A DNA stretch of 64,000 bases from Nostoc sp. KVJ3. GTDB lineage: Bacteria; Cyanobacteriota; Cyanobacteriia; Cyanobacteriales; Nostocaceae. The translations under genes were made by a program, and so were the position numbers. The notes under the pieces were generated by a model. That model was not told the origin of the DNA, did no database searches, and saw only the letters and a program-made list of their open reading frames with translations. The stretch lies in assembly GCF_026127265.1 (NCBI RefSeq), contig NZ_WWFG01000003.1:62001-126000 (forward strand), in the 5' to 3' direction. Below, piece after piece: positions 59,763 to 64,000 of the stretch; position 1 is the first letter of the stretch; the number at the start of each line of letters is the position of its first letter.

Positions 59763-61775
59763 TTACTGAAAATGCGGATAAACTGCTTCTATGAATAATT
59801 GCTGAATAGCTGGCTGGTTAAGTAGCGATTCATAGTCTTGTCGCACGGGAATATCGTAACTAGCAGTGCGAGGAGCGATCGCAGATAACCAAGTAGTATG
59901 CATTGTGAAGCCAAAATCCAGTTGCGGATGGCTCAATTTGCATATCGGGCCAGCCCCTAACTGATCGGCTTGGAAGATCCAAATTTCGTTGTTATTTCCC
60001 CCAAATACCGTACAAACAATATAGCCATCTGTAGAACTACCATTGCTGTTCAATCTCGGTACAAACTGGGGTGAACTGATGAAGTAACCTGGGGGCGCAT
60101 CATAAAAATCTGCCACCTCCATTTTGGCTGTATCTAGCCGGAACAAAGAAGAAGGGCGTGCTTCTTCTCGTTGCAGTAATTCTTTTAGTGGTACAGCCCG
60201 GTAGGGATAGTCTTGGTATAAGTTGTAAATAAACTCAGTCAGCAGTTCTGGCCAAAAACCGAGGGATTGCCAATAAATATGATCAATTCGCTTCGGAGGC
60301 AATCCAGAAGCCAGCCTATCTTGGTAAGCGTAGAACCCTATACCCCAATGACGGCGGGTATCGTAAATGACTTTGGAATCTCGGATTTGGCCTGTCTCGC
60401 CATCTATTTGATAGCGACCCAGACGACCCACATCCATTTGCCCATTAGCCAGCATTCCTCCCAACCACAGAGGCGCAGATTTAGGAGCGTCGAATTTTGA
60501 GATATCATACTTGCGAACCCATTCGGCGATATCTGTGGCGCAGAGATGGGCAGCGTGCAACGTGATTTGACCGTCGGGGTTTTCGTAGTCGGTCAAAAAA
60601 TGCACTGTTTCTAAGGGAATTATGACTGGGCGGACTACCACAGTAGTTACATCTGCCTTGAGATCAGCCCGACTTACTATGTAAATGGGGGAATTGGGCT
60701 GCTGCTTTCGCGTCAATAATAGCCGCAGTAGGCGCTCAGTTTCCAAACTATCGGGAATTGGGTTATTTAGGATTTGTTCTGGCCCAATCTTTAGGGAAGT
60801 GTCCATCAGCACCACGTAATCTTTGGTAACTGCCAACTGATGGATGCTTTGTTCAATTCGCACCGGGGAACCATCTGGGAGGATCAATTGCCAGTGCTGG
60901 AGCTTACCTACACCATCCCACCGCAACAGATAAACAAAATCTGGCATGGCAATTTGTAACCAATGCTCGATCCAGCCAATCAATTTTTGCCAGAAACTTT
61001 GAGAAAACTTCGAGAACATTCTCAAGGGAATTTGCAAAGGATTGTTGTCTAAAAGTTGAGCGATCTCACTCAGCAGTTGCTTTAGTTCCTGGGGTAGTTG
61101 TTCGAGGTCATAAATGAAACGCGCACTTTCGAGGAAATTAGTCAGCGATCGCCCATAGTTAACTAAGAAAACTTCATTGGTATAACCATCAAAGGTGGGG
61201 TGAGACGTACTCAATACAGGGGGAAAAGGATAGGAAAAAGGTAGAAACGCTTTCCACTCAGTATTACCTCCTACTGGGGTAACAACCTCTAGGCTATTGG
61301 TATCAATTTCGTAGGGACGACCAGCATCATAGGTAATCATTAATCGCTCTTGGCTGTCTGTGGCTGTATTAAAGGCGAGAAAGGCAATATCTACCTCATC
61401 TCGCAAGCCCAAGGAAGGGGAGAAGCGCAACAAGCCATGATCGCGAAATTGATGAGAGCGATAAGCAGGATTTTTAAAAGTTGCCTGATCTGCATAGTAG
61501 CAAGGTGTACGTGCCAGTTTCGTCTTGACAGTAACCTGTCCGGCTTGCCAATCTAAGCGGTAAATCATCCCATCACCATTAAAAATGTGGGTTCCATTAA
61601 TATTGGGTAAGCCCCCAGAAGCAACAGTGCCTACAGGTGCAATGATGAACAGATGTCCAGACAAATCTGTCGGTACATCCCCATAGATCACATTCAGTGG
61701 TAAATTCGATAGTTCCTCACGACTGGCAGTCATTGCTGCCTCTGGAAACCGGGGTTTGGGAATTTGACGATTCAT
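59763..61775 (-). CDS. Carotenoid cleavage oxygenase (RPE65) family protein
   Basis: The 670-residue protein starts with LPLNVIYGDVPTDLSGHLFI and HIFNGDGMIYRLDW, the usual entry of the seven-bladed propeller. The four iron-binding histidines can be assigned as H192 (SHPTFDG), H312 (IHQLAVT), H392 (VHFLTDY) and H626 (MHTTWLS). It is longer than typical apocarotenoid oxygenases (about 480-500), with extra segments at about 210-270 and 330-370. The reaction would be oxidative cleavage of a carotenoid, apocarotenoid or stilbene-type double bond. A FAD oxidoreductase follows 48 bp downstream. Confidence 0.85.
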   Translation of the reverse strand: MNRQIPKPRFPEAAMTASREELSNLPLNVIYGDVPTDLSGHLFIIAPVGTVASGGLPNINGTHIFNGDGMIYRLDWQAGQVTVKTKLARTPCYYADQATFKNPAYRSHQFRDHGLLRFSPSLGLRDEVDIAFLAFNTATDSQERLMITYDAGRPYEIDTNSLEVVTPVGGNTEWKAFLPFSYPFPPVLSTSHPTFDGYTNEVFLVNYGRSLTNFLESARFIYDLEQLPQELKQLLSEIAQLLDNNPLQIPLRMFSKFSQSFWQKLIGWIEHWLQIAMPDFVYLLRWDGVGKLQHWQLILPDGSPVRIEQSIHQLAVTKDYVVLMDTSLKIGPEQILNNPIPDSLETERLLRLLLTRKQQPNSPIYIVSRADLKADVTTVVVRPVIIPLETVHFLTDYENPDGQITLHAAHLCATDIAEWVRKYDISKFDAPKSAPLWLGGMLANGQMDVGRLGRYQIDGETGQIRDSKVIYDTRRHWGIGFYAYQDRLASGLPPKRIDHIYWQSLGFWPELLTEFIYNLYQDYPYRAVPLKELLQREEARPSSLFRLDTAKMEVADFYDAPPGYFISSPQFVPRLNSNGSSTDGYIVCTVFGGNNNEIWIFQADQLGAGPICKLSHPQLDFGFTMHTTWLSAIAPRTASYDIPVRQDYESLLNQPAIQQLFIEAVYPHFQ

Positions 61776-62110
61776 TTATTTATACCCTGGCATTGCAATC
61801 TGATTTGGTGTTTCGCTTCAGGTATAACACTGGTACAGCACGGCGTAAATAAACCACGCATTCCAAATCAACGAAACGCTTACGCTGTATTAATTTTGAA
61901 TTTTGTTAGCGCAGCGTAAAACCTTCTCTCCGAGACGCTACGCGAACGCTTAGAGCGAGTCCGGGTTCGCTTTTAGCGTCTCGTAGAGAGCGTCATTTTG
62001 AATTTTGAATTCCGCCTTGCGGTACTAGGTTTTAATTTAAAGGTTGAGTTTTTGCCTCAAATGTCCCAATATCAACTTTTTCAGGATTTTTAAATCCATC
62101 CGTAAATCCC
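61776..62110. other. 335-bp region made of dispersed repeats
   Basis: It contains palindromic cyanobacterial repeat sequence (CCGAGACGCTACGCGAACGC near 61930-61950 facing TAGCGTCTCGTAGAGAG near 61975-61991) and TTTTGAATTTTGAATT-type units. No gene. Promoter of the carotenoid-oxygenase gene is expected at the left end. Confidence 0.6.
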
Positions 62111-64000
62111 TTAGAATTTAACTGCCTCGGTAAAAATTGATGCTATTTGTTTTCCTGGCTGACAGCTGTCAAGATACATCTGCGCGACTTGATCCCACGG
62201 ATTTTGCTGCAAGCAATCTTGAAAATACTCGGCTGCTGCTGCAAATTGTTGTTGTTCATAAAGCGCTAATGCTGAAGCAAATAACTCTAAAGTAGCTGTT
62301 TTGCCTGCACTAACTTTTGGGGGATCTGCTGCAAACACTTCATGAACAGTCACAGCATTCATTTTACCCTTCACCTTCACTTGGCCGACTACCCGAATAC
62401 CATAGCGATCGCGATTTTGTAAGCGCTCAAACGTTTGGTTGGTAATTAGGAGTGGGGCGTTAAATGTTTTGGTCAATCCTTCGATTCGCGCTGCTAGATT
62501 AACTGCATCACTAATTACAGTGCCATCCATGCGATTCAAACCACCGACTGTCCCCAAAATTAGCGAACCAGTATTAATCCCAATGCCAATTTGAATTGGT
62601 AAGTAACCTTTGGCTTGGCGTTTTTCGTTGTAGGTTGTCAAGGTTTTCAACATCGCAATTCCCGCTAGTACCGCATCATCGGCATCACCTGCAAACAAGG
62701 CCATGATGGCATCACCAATATATTTGTCGATAAAGCCATTGTTTTCAAGAATGATCGGCTCCATGCGACTGAGATAGGAGTTAATAAATCGGAAATTTTC
62801 GGCGGGAGTCATGCTTTCTGAAAGGGTGGTGAAGGCGCGAATGTCGGTAAATAAGACTGACATTTCTCGCTGCACCTGATCGCCTAATTGCACATCTATA
62901 ATGCTTTGCTTATTGAGAAATTGCAGAAATTGGCTAGGGACAAAGCGCTCATAAGCTTTGTTGAGTGCGGCTAAATCCGTATACAAACGGGCATTTTCAA
63001 TAGAAATAGCTGCTTGTGCTGAAAGCAGGTTGAGTAACTCCAAGCGATCTGGGGGAAATGCTCCTGTTGTCAAGTTATTTTCTAAATACACAATCCCAGC
63101 TAACTTTCCTTGGTTAATCAAAGGAGTACACAGAATTGATCGTGGCTGGTATTGGCGAATGTAGGGGTCTTTGCTGAATTCCCCAATTCCCACTGCTTCG
63201 TGGATGGCATCGTTTAGAACTACATTAGTTTTAGTGCGAATGACATAGTTGACGATCGCACTGGAGAGCGTTTGGCTATCTTCAATACTGAGTGATTCCA
63301 ATACCTGAATAGTATTTTCACCAACGCTTCCCTGAGCTTCAATCAGAAATTTGCCTTTGGTTGACAACAGCAAAAACCCCCGTTGGGCCCCGGCATTTTC
63401 CATTAAAATCCGCATTAAGTTAGATAGAAGTTTATCTAGTTGAATTTCTTCGGAAAGGGTCTGAGAAGCTTTGATGACTGTCACCAAATCCAATGATTCT
63501 GAGCGACTATTGCTTGTGAGGTTGGTCGGGTTAAGACTAGTGGTTGATAAAGTTGATTTAACGGCTTTTTCTCCGATCCGCGTTAAAATTTTGGGATACT
63601 TGGCTTCTAAATCTTTTACTTTGGCGATCGCTCCCCACTGCAAATAAAGATAACGAGCTTCTTGCATATAAACTTGGGCGATGTTCAATTTGTTCTCAGC
63701 TAGGTAAAACTTGGCAGTCAATTCATTGGCTAGAGCCGCTTCATTAAAATACTGGTGTGATTGGGCTAAGGCGATCGCCTGATCGTAACAAGCGATCGCC
63801 TGATTAGATTCTCCATGCACCCGATGCCATTCTGCTTTTACCAGCGCTAATTTATGGGTATAGTTGACAGGAGAAGATTTCGCCCATACTTGCAATTTTT
63901 TCTGGTTTGCGGCCACTCGCTGGAGTAACTTTCGACGTTCCGCCGCACTGACAACAGAGGCTAAAGCCAATCGTCCTAAAGAGTCATAAAAGTAGAACCA
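62111..64000 (-). CDS. GAF-domain class III adenylate cyclase, N-terminus beyond the window
   Basis: The frame is open to the right edge, so the protein is partial. The visible 629 residues start with a helical TPR-like part (AQSHQYFNEAALANELTAKF). A GAF domain follows at about 165-320 (RGFLLLSTKGKFLIEAQGSV, SILCTPLINQGKLAGIVYLE), then a class III cyclase domain at about 365-520 (VLFTDIRAFTTLSESMTPAE, FIDKYIGDAIMALFAGD, AVNLAARIEGLT) and a C-terminal TPR-like tail. The base-recognising Lys (DKYIGD) and Thr (GTVISD) are those of adenylate cyclases. The AAA/kinase portion known in related large signalling proteins would lie outside the window. Confidence 0.85.
   Translation of the reverse strand, partial: WFYFYDSLGRLALASVVSAAERRKLLQRVAANQKKLQVWAKSSPVNYTHKLALVKAEWHRVHGESNQAIACYDQAIALAQSHQYFNEAALANELTAKFYLAENKLNIAQVYMQEARYLYLQWGAIAKVKDLEAKYPKILTRIGEKAVKSTLSTTSLNPTNLTSNSRSESLDLVTVIKASQTLSEEIQLDKLLSNLMRILMENAGAQRGFLLLSTKGKFLIEAQGSVGENTIQVLESLSIEDSQTLSSAIVNYVIRTKTNVVLNDAIHEAVGIGEFSKDPYIRQYQPRSILCTPLINQGKLAGIVYLENNLTTGAFPPDRLELLNLLSAQAAISIENARLYTDLAALNKAYERFVPSQFLQFLNKQSIIDVQLGDQVQREMSVLFTDIRAFTTLSESMTPAENFRFINSYLSRMEPIILENNGFIDKYIGDAIMALFAGDADDAVLAGIAMLKTLTTYNEKRQAKGYLPIQIGIGINTGSLILGTVGGLNRMDGTVISDAVNLAARIEGLTKTFNAPLLITNQTFERLQNRDRYGIRVVGQVKVKGKMNAVTVHEVFAADPPKVSAGKTATLELFASALALYEQQQFAAAAEYFQDCLQQNPWDQVAQMYLDSCQPGKQIASIFTEAVKF

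Noticed and set aside
1..64000. CRISPR array, tRNA or rRNA genes
   Set aside because: I looked for regularly spaced direct repeats, tRNA-like cloverleaf ends (GGTTC...CCA) and conserved rRNA stretches and saw none; the direct repeats present are explained by beta-helix, TPR, heptamer and transposon-end repeats.

Overview
The window looks like a large plasmid, or a plasmid-like chromosomal island, of a filamentous heterocyst-forming cyanobacterium (Nostocales). The reasons are the many GCGATCGC (HIP1) octamers, the heptameric short tandem repeats (49401-49490), a CyRepA1-type plasmid replication protein (29856-33238), an NblA phycobilisome-degradation protein (36042-36239), and many families known mainly from cyanobacteria (Ycf46/Ycf35-like, DUF1392-like, DUF928, CHAT/TPR, TPS-type haemagglutinin). 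The identification rests on protein recognition, not on a database search.

Layout. 1-5,300: a beta-helix repeat protein, a quinone-oxidoreductase-like enzyme, an HlyD-type secretion adaptor and two small exported or membrane proteins. 5,500-11,550: a minus-strand run containing a Ycf46-like AAA+ ATPase, a WGR-domain protein, a DUF2997-like and a Ycf35/DUF1257-like protein, a coiled-coil protein and several small unknowns; this is the most coherent candidate for an undescribed system. 11,670-17,790: DUF4351-like and Uma2-type proteins, regulators, a LOG-like protein and a methyltransferase. 18,080-20,740: a gene graveyard. trpB2 and ybaK are fused tail to tail by a deletion, vapC is broken, and a GNAT acetyltransferase is split by a 408-bp mini-transposon with a 5-bp target duplication. 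21,190-33,240: a plasmid backbone with two sigma-like proteins, DNA-binding proteins, small unknown genes, an AlkB-like dioxygenase and the replication initiator. 33,330-37,600: a GST-like protein, an EF-hand protein, nblA and several remnants, including extra copies of the repA 3' end.

37,608-46,425 is a complete 8.8-kb Tn3-family transposon. It has 38-bp inverted repeats, TAATA target duplications, a TnpI-like recombinase, TnpA, and a cargo of small unknown genes, one of which is interrupted by a 1.65-kb IS4-family element with an 11-bp target duplication. The transposon itself sits inside a TPS/haemagglutinin gene whose two halves rejoin in frame when it is removed. 47,170-64,000: a CHASE2 cyclase, DUF928, a CHAT/TPR protein, dinB and photolyase fragments, a glycosyltransferase, an RpaB-like regulator, a FAD oxidoreductase next to a carotenoid-oxygenase-family enzyme, and a GAF-cyclase protein running off the right edge.

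A recurring theme is single-base frameshifts, often at homopolymers (repA, TPS, CHAT, glycosyltransferase, FAD oxidoreductase twice). They mean either real decay of accessory DNA or homopolymer errors in the assembly; the sequence alone cannot decide.
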